Shown piece by piece: positions 15,495-23,732 of a DNA stretch of 36,659 bases. Source of the stretch: a virus. Position numbers and translations under genes: made by a program. The notes beneath the pieces are model-generated. The model ran no database searches. It had not been told where the DNA came from and saw only the letters and a program-made list of their open reading frames with translations. The first letter of the stretch is position 1; every line of letters begins with the position of its first letter. The stretch is from IMG/VR virus record IMGVR_UViG_3300038701_003630, positions 1-36,659 of that record. One strand, written 5' to 3'.

Positions 15495-16787
15495 TCAGCT
15501 CCCGTCGTCGCCGCTTGCGCGCCGGTAGGCGAGCACGCCGGCGCGCCGGCTCAGGATGCGGCGGATGTTCTTCCCGTCGAACGCTGTCGTCCCCCGCCAT
15601 CCATCCTTGCCGATCTCCACGCCCACGATGCCCCGCACCTGCGACCCCTCGACGTCGAAGGTCGCGAGGTACGTCCTTCGCAGCCGGTACTCCTGCGTCT
15701 GCTCCACCAGGTCCCAGTGCCACCAGATCTCCGTGGGGTTGCGGAGGGTCTCGGCGAGGAGCAGCAGCATCCGGCGCCGTTCGCCCTTGTCGAGCTTCCA
15801 GCCACCGGCGCGGTGCTGCAGGAAGGACTCGTCGATGACCACGGGCTCACCGAGCTTGTCCTCGAGGACCACAGGCCGGCCCGGTGCAGCGCCGAACGCT
15901 TCCAGGAAGCGGCCCGCGGCGGCCTCGTCGTCCAGGCCCGCCGGCAACAGGCGCGACGCCGGCACGACGACGTCCCCCGGCCACGGCGGCGCCTGCCCCG
16001 GCTCGACGCGCCGCGGCCAGTCGATGGGACGGTCCAGCGGCGCCGGCGTGAGCGCCCGCATGTGCGCACGGCCCACGTTGTAGCCGAAGCCTGGGTCGAC
16101 GCCGTCCTGAATCTCGAGGATCTCGCCCGTGCGCCGGTTCACCCACTCCCGCGTCTGCTGCCGGATGGCGCCCGCCTCGCGGTCGGACGTGACCGACCAG
16201 CCCTTGCGCGCGAGATCCCGCTCTCCGTACTGCTGCACCAGGCAGCGGCAGTTCCAGCCGTTCGGCGGGTAGAGCGTCTCCCAGATCGGGTCGTCCCAGC
16301 GCCGGATCAGACCGTGCCAAGCGGCGTGCTCGGGCCGAGTACGGGCGTCCTGGATCGCCGAGTAGCGCAGGTACGGCCGGCGCTCGGCGTTGCGCTCGAT
16401 GCGCTCCCAGCGGCCCGCGGCTCGGGCCGTGCGGAGGTTCGTGTCGAAGATCGTGCGCAGCCGGTGCGGCGAGCCGAGCTGCACGTCGCGGATCTCGCCG
16501 GTCAGCGGGTCCCGCATCTCCTGGCGGCCCCACCAGCCTTCCGCCTGCAGCGTCGGCATCAGGTCCTTCGCCCAGGTCGCGAATGGCGTGCCCTCGCGGA
16601 GTGCCTTGTCGAGGCTGCGTCGGACCGTCTCGAGGAGGTCGTGGCGCATCATTTTCGCCACGGTGAAGCCCCGGGCGTGCTCCTGCTGCCAGACGTCCTG
16701 CCAGGCGAAGGACGGGGTGTAGCCCTTGTCCTCGAAGAAGCGGATCGCCTCCGCCGGCGGCAGCGGCTCGAGCGTGAGGTCGGCCAT
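15495..16787 (-). CDS. Head morphogenesis protein (Mu gpF/SPP1 gp7-like) with C-terminal PBECR2-type nuclease domain
   Basis: The protein has 430 aa. Residues 30-190 are the minor head protein domain, with FDTNLRTARAAGRWERIERN, the RPEHAAWHG motif at 151-159 and NGWNCRC at 176-182. Residues about 305-422 form a separate domain (VVIDESFLQHR, then WWHWDLVEQTQEYRLRRTYLATF) that fits the phage Barnase-EndoU-ColicinE5/D-RelE-like nuclease group, PBECR2 type. Such fusions are thought to deliver an RNase with the phage DNA. The start overlaps the portal stop. The minor head part is secure; nuclease activity is inferred from fold-level similarity. Confidence 0.85.
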   Translation of the reverse strand: MADLTLEPLPPAEAIRFFEDKGYTPSFAWQDVWQQEHARGFTVAKMMRHDLLETVRRSLDKALREGTPFATWAKDLMPTLQAEGWWGRQEMRDPLTGEIRDVQLGSPHRLRTIFDTNLRTARAAGRWERIERNAERRPYLRYSAIQDARTRPEHAAWHGLIRRWDDPIWETLYPPNGWNCRCLVQQYGERDLARKGWSVTSDREAGAIRQQTREWVNRRTGEILEIQDGVDPGFGYNVGRAHMRALTPAPLDRPIDWPRRVEPGQAPPWPGDVVVPASRLLPAGLDDEAAAGRFLEAFGAAPGRPVVLEDKLGEPVVIDESFLQHRAGGWKLDKGERRRMLLLLAETLRNPTEIWWHWDLVEQTQEYRLRRTYLATFDVEGSQVRGIVGVEIGKDGWRGTTAFDGKNIRRILSRRAGVLAYRRASGDDGS

Positions 16788-18343
16788 CAGTCGTCAGCGT
16801 CGTCGATCGCGCCCAGGCTCGCGGCCATGCGCGCCGCGAAGGTCGAGCGCGCGAGCAGCTCCTCGAGCGCCGAGCTGTCCATGCGGGCGAGCTGCGCGAT
16901 GAGCAGGCGCTGCACCTCCTCGTAGGACGTCGCCTGCGCCACGAGCTCGCGGATGGGCGCCACGAGCGGCTCCATCAGCGGCTCCCACTCGTCGTCGATG
17001 GCGGTCGCGGCGAGCTGCTCCACGGCATCCCGGGGCGCCTGCTGCTGTGCGAGCGCGCGCGCGGCGCGCGCCGGCGGCAGCGGAGGGCCTTCGGGCGACT
17101 TAGGCGCAGCGGCCGACCCGCCGAAGGCATCCTCGGGCGACTCCGGGGCGTTCAGGCCGAGCTTGCCGCGGACCTCGGACTGCGAGAACTCCATGTGCGG
17201 CGCGAGGGCGCCCACAGCTTGGCTCAGTGCCTGCACGTCGACCGTCTCCGGCCGGCCGATGCGGATCCGGGGATAGCGCTGCTGCGGGCCCCGGTTCAGG
17301 TCGACGATCGCGCGCACGAGCTGCTGGTTCAGCACCGCGGCGAGGGCCTTCGCGTCGGCGCGCTCGATGTCCTCGCGGACCTCGTTGTGCTCGCGAGAGA
17401 CCGCGTGGCCGCCCGAGATCGCGTCCGTGGTCGTGGACTGCCCGAGCACCGCCTTCGAGATCTGGTGGTCCATGTACTCGGCGAGGGTCTTGTGGCCGTC
17501 TCCGCCTCGAGACGAGGAGTCGGTGATGAACTCGATGTCCATGCCCGTCGGGATCACGGCCGCGGCGTCGGCGCCGATGTCGCGGACGGCGCGCAGCAGC
17601 AGCCGCTTCTCGTCCTCGCTCGCCCCTCGGGCGTGCTTGCCGACGCGATAGGGCTGGCCGTAGACCTCGAGGAACTGCACCCAGCCCTTCACCCCGAAGT
17701 TCTTGAACGTAGCCGCCCAGGCGACCGGGCGCGCGAGGCCGCCTCGCACCGGCAGGCCGGACTTCGCCCGGATCTGCGCCCACAGGAACTTGTAGGCGGG
17801 AAGCGGCCGGACGCCGCCGTCGTCCTTCAGCAGCGGCGTCGCGAGATCCTCCCGGTCCAGCTCAAGGAAGGTCGGGTGCACCCACTCCAGGCGCTGCGGC
17901 ATCCACTGCCGCTCGCTCGTCTCCCAGATGATCTCCGTGAGGGAGATGCCCTTGCCGATGGCGTCGAGGATGTCGAAGAGCTCGTCCTCGAGCGTGTCGC
18001 GGTGCAACCAGGTGCGGATCAGCTCCGCGTTCGCCTCGTCCTCCGGGGTGTCGCCGCCAGGCTCCACGGAGATCTCGAGCTGGCAGACCGCGCGCTTCCG
18101 CGCGCCCAGCACCGTCAGGTACTGCAGCTCCTTCTCCTCGAGTTCCTCGGCGAGGCGGAAGTAGGCCCGCGGGTCCTCGGTCTCGGCGGCCTTCAGGAGC
18201 GAGGCGAGCCCGGCGGGCGTCAGGCCGATCGAGACCCCGGAGGGTTCGTGCTGCCGCACTCCGGAAACCGAGGGCGCGGCGATCTCCTGCGTGAGCAGGG
18301 CCTTCTCGAGCACGAGCGGCCGGCCGCGGGCGTCGACGAGCAT
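16787..18343 (-). CDS. Portal protein (DUF935, Mu gp29-like)
   Basis: The protein has 518 aa from an ATG overlapping the terminase stop (TGATG). DUF935 features are clear: LLKAAETEDPRAYFRLAEELEEKE near residue 50, LGARKRAV, then GISLTEIIWE, GVKGWVQFLEVYGQPYRVGK, and SKAVLGQSTTTDAISGGHAV. The portal dodecamer is the DNA entry channel and the docking site for the terminase encoded just upstream. Length is normal for the family. Confidence 0.93.
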   Translation of the reverse strand: MLVDARGRPLVLEKALLTQEIAAPSVSGVRQHEPSGVSIGLTPAGLASLLKAAETEDPRAYFRLAEELEEKELQYLTVLGARKRAVCQLEISVEPGGDTPEDEANAELIRTWLHRDTLEDELFDILDAIGKGISLTEIIWETSERQWMPQRLEWVHPTFLELDREDLATPLLKDDGGVRPLPAYKFLWAQIRAKSGLPVRGGLARPVAWAATFKNFGVKGWVQFLEVYGQPYRVGKHARGASEDEKRLLLRAVRDIGADAAAVIPTGMDIEFITDSSSRGGDGHKTLAEYMDHQISKAVLGQSTTTDAISGGHAVSREHNEVREDIERADAKALAAVLNQQLVRAIVDLNRGPQQRYPRIRIGRPETVDVQALSQAVGALAPHMEFSQSEVRGKLGLNAPESPEDAFGGSAAAPKSPEGPPLPPARAARALAQQQAPRDAVEQLAATAIDDEWEPLMEPLVAPIRELVAQATSYEEVQRLLIAQLARMDSSALEELLARSTFAARMAASLGAIDDADD

Positions 18344-19902
18344 CACCAGGTCCCCCTGTTCCAGGCGCCGGCCGAGCCCTCGTCGGCGCGCATGCGCATG
18401 CGTGTGCGGTCCGGATCGTCGCCGAGCTCCCGACGCACCGGCAGGTAGCCGACGTCGTGCGGGTCCTTCCTCGAGGCGTAGTGCGCGAGCGCGAGGGCGA
18501 TCGCGAAGTCGCCGTGGCGGTTCTTCTGGCCGGTCGACTTCGGCAGGCGCGCGACGCCGCTCACGCGCTTCACGGCGAGCAGGTCCTCGAGGAGATCCAC
18601 GTCCTTCGGGATCTCGATCGTGTCCTCGTCGAAGGCGCTCTTCAGCGGCGGCATCTCCTCCCGGTACCAGCCCTCGGAGAGCTTGATCTCCTCGAAGACG
18701 GAGCCGTACTCCTGGACGGCCACCTCGGCGAGGTAGGCGCCGTTGCCACCGGCGTCCAGGGCGCCGGCCTGCAGGCGCGGGAGCGCATCGCAGAGGTGGA
18801 AGAGGATCTGCCGCTGAGCCTCGAAGGGGACGTTCAGCAGCTCGACGACGAACGGGACGCGCCGGCGGAGATCTCGCTCGGTGAGCATCGGCACGATCAC
18901 GGACAGGTCGGAGATCCGGCCGAAGTCCTGGCCGACCGCGCACCACAGCTCGCGGGGCAGCGCCTCGAGGAGCGGGTCGAGTTCGGTGCGGCACCAGGTG
19001 GCGATCTCCGCCTCGCGCGCGGCCTTCGGCCAGTGCTTGAACTCGTCCTCGAGGCGCAGGCGCAGCACGGGCGCCTCCGCCATGCGCGCCTCGACGAGCA
19101 CACGGGTCAGCCAGGCGCCCGAGCCCTCGGACGGGATGACGTCCAGCTCCTCGCTCGCGTGGTCGCCGTAGAAGGCGTACACGTCGTCGACCCACGCCTT
19201 CTCGCCGAACGCCGTCCACTCGATGCCGCGCCGCAGGCAGACGCGCCGGTACAGGCCCTCGTCCACGGCCTCGCCGAAGGTGATGCGCTGGACGCTGCCG
19301 GCGCGCCGGCCGGCGCGGATCTCGTCGACGAGGAGGTTGAAGGCGTTCTGCTCGCCGTTGTGCGTGCTGATGACACGGACCTTGCCGCCCCATATGAGCA
19401 GCGCGAGGGCCGCCTTCAGGAGCTGGTCGAGCTGGTCGTGGAAGGCCGCCTCGTCGATGACGACGACGCCCTGCTTCCCGCGCAGGTTCGCGGGCCTCGA
19501 GGAGAGCGCGACGATCCGGTGCCCGCTTTCCGGGAAGCGGATCGTGTAGGTCTTGATCGCCTTCTCACCATCGTCCTCCCAGAAGCCCTCGTCGACCTCC
19601 GAGGCGGCCCGATCGAACGCGCGCGCCCAGAGCGCGCACGCCTCGATGTACTCGATGGCCATGTCCTGGTTGTAGCCGATGTAGTAGACGTTCTGGCCGC
19701 CGTGGGCCTTCTCCGACGCGGCGATGAGCACGTCGTCCGATGCCTCGGCCCAGGTGAGACCGGTCCGCCGGCTCTTCTCCATGACCTTCAGCTGGCTGTC
19801 GTCCTCGATCCAGCGCCGCTGATAGCCGAGTAGCACGCCGCCCGGGACCTCCGGAACGCTCGCCTCCGCCGGGAGCGCCGCCTTCAGCGCGTTCGCGGTC
19901 AT
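18343..19902 (-). CDS. Terminase large subunit (Mu gp28-like)
   Basis: The protein has 519 aa; the ATG overlaps the small-subunit stop (ATGA). The ATPase part shows a Walker A-like KSRRTGLT at residues 43-50, Walker B VVVIDE at 146-151 and the following STHNG motif. The C-terminal half is the nuclease domain, with acidic residues in QDFGRISD and near the end HGDFAIALALAHY. It packages phage DNA by the headful mechanism into the prohead through the portal. Gene order DUF3486 - large terminase - DUF935 - gpF is the Mu order. Confidence 0.93.
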   Translation of the reverse strand: MTANALKAALPAEASVPEVPGGVLLGYQRRWIEDDSQLKVMEKSRRTGLTWAEASDDVLIAASEKAHGGQNVYYIGYNQDMAIEYIEACALWARAFDRAASEVDEGFWEDDGEKAIKTYTIRFPESGHRIVALSSRPANLRGKQGVVVIDEAAFHDQLDQLLKAALALLIWGGKVRVISTHNGEQNAFNLLVDEIRAGRRAGSVQRITFGEAVDEGLYRRVCLRRGIEWTAFGEKAWVDDVYAFYGDHASEELDVIPSEGSGAWLTRVLVEARMAEAPVLRLRLEDEFKHWPKAAREAEIATWCRTELDPLLEALPRELWCAVGQDFGRISDLSVIVPMLTERDLRRRVPFVVELLNVPFEAQRQILFHLCDALPRLQAGALDAGGNGAYLAEVAVQEYGSVFEEIKLSEGWYREEMPPLKSAFDEDTIEIPKDVDLLEDLLAVKRVSGVARLPKSTGQKNRHGDFAIALALAHYASRKDPHDVGYLPVRRELGDDPDRTRMRMRADEGSAGAWNRGTW

Positions 19903-20447
19903 CCGGCGACCCCGAGGATCTCGCGCCGGAGCTCGGCGGCGACGTCCTTCGATAGCCCACCGCGCTTCGCCACGGCCGAGGCCGCGTCGGCGGCGTCCTT
20001 CAGGGCCTGCTCGCGCACCTCGCGCGCGAAGCGCTTCTGGGTGACGGTCGCGCGCGTGCAGTCCGCGATCGCCCGGGCGGCCTTGTTCAGGAGCAGGATG
20101 CGGGAGGCAGGGTCGACGTCGTCCTCTCCGGCCTCGTCGAGCGCCATGAGCGCCTCGTGGAGATCGGTCTGGACGAGCGCGAGGGCGGCGGCCGACTGGC
20201 GCCCCTCGTCGTCGCCCGCGGCTTCGACGATCAGGTGCGCGGCCTCGGCGCTCGCCTTGATGCGCGACAGGCGCCGCTCGAGGCGCGAGCCATGCCGATG
20301 CAGGGCGCTCTTCGAGATCTCGTGACCGCGCTCGGCCAGCCACTCCGAGAGCGCCTCGTAGCCTGCGAACCCCCGGTCGATCAGCTCCCGCTCGAGGTCG
20401 GCACGGACCTCCTCGGGGAGCTGCGAGATGGCGCTGCGACGCGGCAC
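19899..20447 (-). CDS. Terminase small subunit-like (DUF3486, Mu gp27-like)
   Basis: The protein has 182 aa from a GTG. The N-terminus (RRSAISQLPEEVRADLERELIDRGF), the segment ISKSALHRHGSRLERR resembling a DNA-binding helix-turn-helix, and the long helical C-terminus match DUF3486. These proteins take the small terminase role in transposable phages. It is coupled to the large subunit by an ATGA overlap. Confidence 0.88.
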   Translation of the reverse strand: MPRRSAISQLPEEVRADLERELIDRGFAGYEALSEWLAERGHEISKSALHRHGSRLERRLSRIKASAEAAHLIVEAAGDDEGRQSAAALALVQTDLHEALMALDEAGEDDVDPASRILLLNKAARAIADCTRATVTQKRFAREVREQALKDAADAASAVAKRGGLSKDVAAELRREILGVAG

Positions 20448-20448
20448 G

Positions 20449-20760
20449 TCAGTACCACTTCTTCGGCCGCGCGATCCCGGGCTCCGCGGGGATCGTGTAC
20501 TCCACGAAGTCGATGCCGACGCGCGTCAGGCTCGCGAGCCAGGTCGGCGCGTCCCGGTCGGTGATGTGGATCATCTCCCGGGTCGCGAGGTAGTCGAGCT
20601 CGCGGCGGACGTCGTGGGGCGAGAGCGGGAGCTGGACGTCGGCGATCGCCGCGAAGATCACGGTCTCCGCCACGTGGTGCGGGCGGCCGGCGTCCAGGGC
20701 GCGCAGGATGCGCCAGCGCGCTTCCTCGCGGACGTGCTTGGCGGTGTCGATCTCGTGCAT
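20449..20760 (-). CDS. Mu gp26-like winged-helix phage protein
   Basis: The protein has 103 aa from an ATG overlapping the previous stop (TGATG). The pattern HVREEARWRILRALDAGRPHHVAETVIFAAI followed by PHDVRRELDYLATREMIHI is an ArsR-like winged helix, typical of the VpaChn25_0724/gp26 family found beside DUF3486 in Mu-like phages. Its role in packaging or late regulation is not known. Confidence 0.82.
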   Translation of the reverse strand: MHEIDTAKHVREEARWRILRALDAGRPHHVAETVIFAAIADVQLPLSPHDVRRELDYLATREMIHITDRDAPTWLASLTRVGIDFVEYTIPAEPGIARPKKWY

Positions 20761-21113
20761 CAGGACGGTCCTCCCGGCCGCTCATCACCCCTTCGAAACG
20801 ACTTCACGAGCCACTCGAAGCGCTCGTACAGACGGTCGAGCTTCGCGTCGATCTGACCGCTGAAGCGGATCCAGTCCTCGCGCCGGACGTAGTCGCGGGA
20901 GACCTCGAGGCGGAACTCGGCGAGGTCGCGCATCACTGATTCGAGGCGCTGCTGTTCCGCGATGTCGTGCCGCTGCAGCGTCTCGAAGCGCTCGTCCATG
21001 TGGTCCGAGTACTTGTCGATGAGCCACTTGATGGCGCCGACGAGCGCCGAACTCCATGCGAGCAGCAGCGTCACGATCACGCCGATCGCCTTCCAGTCCA
21101 ACATCACCTCCAT
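20760..21113 (-). CDS. DUF2730-like membrane/coiled-coil protein (Mu gp25-like)
   Basis: The protein has 117 aa. An ATG at 21113 with GGAGG five bases upstream is preferred over a second ATG at 21104. One TM lies at residues about 10-30 (IGVIVTLLLAWSSALVGAI), followed by coiled coil (MDERFETLQRHDIAEQQRLE and further). This layout and the place between TraR-like and gp26-like genes fit DUF2730. Function unknown, possibly lysis- or packaging-associated. Confidence 0.78.
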   Translation of the reverse strand: MEVMLDWKAIGVIVTLLLAWSSALVGAIKWLIDKYSDHMDERFETLQRHDIAEQQRLESVMRDLAEFRLEVSRDYVRREDWIRFSGQIDAKLDRLYERFEWLVKSFRRGDERPGGPS

Positions 21114-21319
21114 GCGCGCCTCCGCTGCTCGTGGCGTTCCTGGCACTCGACGCACCGGCTGGCGCCGAGCGACTGCCGCAGCGGCGAGATCGTCTCGCCG
21201 CACTCACACTCCGGGCGGCCGGCGCTCGCATCGACCTGAGCCCGGTGCCGCGCGATCACGGACTCGAGCTCGGCCTCCACGACCTCACCGGCCCGTTCGA
21301 GATCCCGCTCGTCGATCAC
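21104..21319 (-). CDS. TraR/DksA-family zinc finger protein
   Basis: The protein has 71 aa from a GTG with GGAG eight bases upstream; the gene overlaps the outer spanin gene by 35 bp. A helical N-terminus with acidic tip residues (IDERDLERAGEVVE) is followed by the zinc finger with Cys at about 38, 40, 56 and 59 (ECECGETISP...RCVECQE). TraR-type proteins enter the RNA polymerase secondary channel and change promoter output without ppGpp. The first Cys pair is spaced C-x-C, not the usual C-x2-C. Confidence 0.85.
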   Translation of the reverse strand: MIDERDLERAGEVVEAELESVIARHRAQVDASAGRPECECGETISPLRQSLGASRCVECQERHEQRRRAWR

Positions 21320-21590
21320 ACTCGTCGCTCCAGGTACGGATGGCCGCGATGCGCGTCCACGCCCGCGCGCCCCATGCGTAGAGACCGTCGAGGTACTCGG
21401 CCACGTCACGCTGCGTGTAGGCGCCCTCGGGCTTCGCCGGGGGCGCCGACGGCGCCGTCATCCCGGCCGGCACGACGCAGGCGACGACCTGCACCTGCGG
21501 CGCGACTTCCGGCGGCGGGATGGGACTCGCCGGCTGCAGAGCGCAGCCGGCGAGGAGTACTGCGAGCAGGACGACGGCCCGGGCGATCAC
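21285..21590 (-). CDS. Outer membrane spanin lipoprotein (Rz1-like)
   Basis: The protein has 101 aa from a GTG overlapping the inner spanin stop (GTGA). The lipobox LLAGC puts the lipidated Cys at residue 16. A Pro-rich stretch (PASPIPPPEVAPQ) follows, which is characteristic of outer spanins. With the inner spanin it would bridge the periplasm and disrupt the outer membrane at the end of lysis. The presence of spanins argues for a Gram-negative host. Confidence 0.82.
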   Translation of the reverse strand: MIARAVVLLAVLLAGCALQPASPIPPPEVAPQVQVVACVVPAGMTAPSAPPAKPEGAYTQRDVAEYLDGLYAWGARAWTRIAAIRTWSDECDRRAGSRTGR

Positions 21591-21991
21591 GGAAGGGCCT
21601 CGATCGCCGCTGCGAGCACCGGCGCCACCGGGCCGTCGTCCTCGGGGGGCGCCGCCCTGATCCGGGCGATGCGCGCCCGGTGCTCACCCTCCTGGGCCAC
21701 CAGGCGGCCCTGCAGCGCCCGGACCGCGGCCGCGGCCTGGCGTCGCCCTTCCTCCGCGATCTCGAACTGCACTGCGCCCTGCTCGGCGAGGGCGCGCCAG
21801 GCGTCCCGGTCGCGCTCCACGACCGCGGACTCGCACCGGACCGTGTCGGCCCGTTCCCCTGCGAGGCGGGCGTAGAGCAGCAGTCCCCCGGCGGCGAGCA
21901 CGGCGAAGACGATCAGCGTCCCGGCGCCGCCGGCGCGCCGGCCCACGAACCAGCCGAGCGCACGCGTGCCGAGGCGCCGCGCGAGGGCCAT
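21587..21991 (-). CDS. Inner membrane spanin (Rz-like)
   Basis: The protein has 134 aa with a single N-terminal TM at residues about 23-41 (AGTLIVFAVLAAGGLLLY) and a periplasmic, charged helical region suited to coiled coil (ALAEQGAVQFEIAEEGRRQA). The ATG lies three bases past the transglycosylase stop, and its own stop overlaps the lipoprotein start. Assignment as inner spanin rests on topology and on pairing with the lipoprotein gene. Confidence 0.8.
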   Translation of the reverse strand: MALARRLGTRALGWFVGRRAGGAGTLIVFAVLAAGGLLLYARLAGERADTVRCESAVVERDRDAWRALAEQGAVQFEIAEEGRRQAAAAVRALQGRLVAQEGEHRARIARIRAAPPEDDGPVAPVLAAAIEALP

Positions 21992-21993
21992 GC

Positions 21994-22674
21994 TCAGCAC
22001 GTGGGGCGCCCCCTCCAGCCGGCGGCGAGGTAGCGGGGCTCCAGCTCGAGCAGCACCCGGCGGGGGTAGCCGCGGTTCTCGCGGAACGCCCACTCGGCAC
22101 GCTGGCTGTGCTGCTCGACCTCACCCCACCAGCGGTTCGGGTCCGCGCCCGCGGCGGCCGCGGCGGCGCGATCGCGCGGGATCCAGCCCGGGCCGCCGTT
22201 GTAGGCCGAGAGGGCGAAGGCCCAGCGATCGCACCGAGGCAGCGCCGCCGGGGCGTCGACCTCGGGCACGTCGGCCACCCACGGCTGCATCCGCCCGAGC
22301 AGATGCCGGTCGTAGCGAAGCAGCGCGCGCATCGCCCAGCCAGGCGAGAACGGCGCCGCCTCGCCGAGGTCGGGGTAGATCTCCGCGATCCAGTCCGCCG
22401 TCGCCGGCGTGAACTGAGCGAGGCCGTCGGCGTAGCGGCTCGAGACGCGACTTCGCCAGCTCGACTCCTGGTGGATCTGAGCGGCGAACAGGGCGACCGG
22501 CGCATCGAGGCCGAACTCTGCGTACGCGAGGCGCGTGAGCTCGCGCTCGTGGGCCTTGGCGGCGCGCGGTATCTCGGCGGCCGCCGAAGGGGTGGCGGCG
22601 AATGCGAGCAGCGCTACGGCGAGCAGGAAGGCGACGGTGAGCCAGAAGGTCGTGCGAGCGTCTCGGACGTCCAC
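21994..22674 (-). CDS. Endolysin: lytic transglycosylase (SLT family)
   Basis: The protein has 226 aa from a GTG just past the holin stop. Residues 10-33 are a hydrophobic signal sequence (FLLAVALLAFAATPSAAA) with a plausible signal peptidase site, so the enzyme may reach the periplasm by Sec. The SLT domain follows: catalytic Glu70 in IHQESSW, then YADGLAQFTPATADW and, near residue 165, ALSAYNGGPGW. It cleaves the glycan strands of peptidoglycan. A signal-anchor-release mode is the alternative to clean cleavage. Confidence 0.9.
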   Translation of the reverse strand: MDVRDARTTFWLTVAFLLAVALLAFAATPSAAAEIPRAAKAHERELTRLAYAEFGLDAPVALFAAQIHQESSWRSRVSSRYADGLAQFTPATADWIAEIYPDLGEAAPFSPGWAMRALLRYDRHLLGRMQPWVADVPEVDAPAALPRCDRWAFALSAYNGGPGWIPRDRAAAAAAGADPNRWWGEVEQHSQRAEWAFRENRGYPRRVLLELEPRYLAAGWRGRPTC

Positions 22675-22676
22675 GG

Positions 22677-23009
22677 TCAGACCCCCACCGCGAGGCCGAG
22701 GATCGTCGCCGCCATGATCAGCGCGCGGCGTACCTGGCTCGCCACGGCGATCGCGATGGACAGCTGCAGGCGATCGACGGAGCCGGTGCGCAGCTCGTGA
22801 GGGTCGCCGATCCAGAGGTGCGGCCGGGCGTAGGGGAAGATCGATCGGTCGATCCAGTAGCCGAGGTAGGCGCCGAAGCACAGCTTGCACAGCGACCAGA
22901 CGAGCACGCCGAGCTGGTAGGGATGGAGCAGCGCGACGATGAGCGCGGCGAGAAGGGCGAAGCCGAGCCAGGGGCCGGCGCGGAGGCTGCTGCGGAGCCA
23001 GTCGTTCAC
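22677..23009 (-). CDS. Putative holin
   Basis: The protein has 110 aa from a GTG with GAGG upstream. Three hydrophobic segments lie at about residues 12-28, 33-52 and 95-110, with the motif GAYLGYWIDRSIFPYARP that recurs in putative holins of Mu-like phages. It is the first gene of the lysis cassette and lies 76 bases downstream of the putative late promoter element. It would form the membrane holes that trigger lysis. Confidence 0.8.
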   Translation of the reverse strand: MNDWLRSSLRAGPWLGFALLAALIVALLHPYQLGVLVWSLCKLCFGAYLGYWIDRSIFPYARPHLWIGDPHELRTGSVDRLQLSIAIAVASQVRRALIMAATILGLAVGV

Positions 23010-23084
23010 GGGGAGGTTCCTCTGGATGGGGACAGGCAGCGAGTGCCAGGAGAGTCCAGAGGGTGCGGGGTGGTGGCTTCGGTC

Positions 23085-23104
23085 TACAGCTGAAGGGCTT
23101 CAGC
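23085..23104 (-). promoter_or_regulatory. Putative late promoter / Mor-family binding element (lysis operon)
   Basis: On the minus strand it reads GCTGAAGCCCTTCAGCTGTA with a perfect 16-bp palindromic core. It differs at one position of 20 from the element at 14497-14516. The rest of the 23010-23264 gap shows no gene. Confidence 0.6.
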
Positions 23105-23264
23105 GGGTGCGCGATGGCGCACGCCGCGCGGCTGGATGGTCCTACACGATGGCAGGTGATGTCGACAGGGACGCGCTGCGGGAACGCGGGATACTACGAC
23201 TGCGCCCGTTGCCTGCACTACGCGTTCCGATGGATCGCCGGACGACCCGCGGCGGGCGCATCCC

Positions 23265-23732
23265 TTACGAGTCAGATTCCGTCGACCGCGTAGACTTCAA
23301 CGCCGCTCGGGTCTCAGCTTCCGAGTCCTTGTCGAGCATTCGGAGCGTGGCCGTGCTGACCTCGTACACTGCAATCGCGACCAGCGCGAACATCAGTGCT
23401 GCCGCACCGCAGCCCAGCGCGGCGAAGCTCCAGTGGTCGAACGCACCGAAGACAAGGTTCACGAGTGCACTCGCGAAGCACGCGGACACCGTCCAGATGA
23501 GTAGCTTGGACAGGCGGCGGAGCGGGACGTACCGATCGACCAGCCCGTGCTCATCGGCCCAGCGCACGTACCACTTCGTGTCGTAGACGTCGCGCTTGAT
23601 CGTCTGAACCATGAACGACTTCATCGCGAAGATGAAGGTCCCGAGCGTCATGCTGGTGCCGAAGAGTTCGGTGCTGTACCGCGAGTAATACTCGACGAGA
23701 GCGGTCGTCCAGACCGCGCATTCGGCCGTCAC
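23265..23732 (-). CDS. Three-TM membrane protein, RexB-like partner (candidate exclusion effector)
   Basis: The protein has 155 aa from a GTG overlapping the stop of the upstream gene (GTGA), so the two are translationally coupled. TM segments lie at about residues 24-43, 77-98 and 102-124. A charged loop between TM1 and TM2 holds a Trp/Arg-rich run (DTKWYVRWADEHG). The C-terminal tail is acidic and Ser-rich. Lambda RexB is a 144-aa, four-TM ion channel encoded just after rexA; size, order and general topology agree, but no clear sequence identity can be claimed. GC is lower than in neighbouring phage genes. Function as an abortive-infection channel is a hypothesis. Confidence 0.75.
   Translation of the reverse strand: MTAECAVWTTALVEYYSRYSTELFGTSMTLGTFIFAMKSFMVQTIKRDVYDTKWYVRWADEHGLVDRYVPLRRLSKLLIWTVSACFASALVNLVFGAFDHWSFAALGCGAAALMFALVAIAVYEVSTATLRMLDKDSEAETRAALKSTRSTESDS

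Noticed and set aside
15414-19833. Long plus-strand open frames opposite portal, terminase and head morphogenesis genes
   Set aside because: Shadow frames of recognised genes; repetitive Arg/Leu/Glu/Val composition and no coupling.
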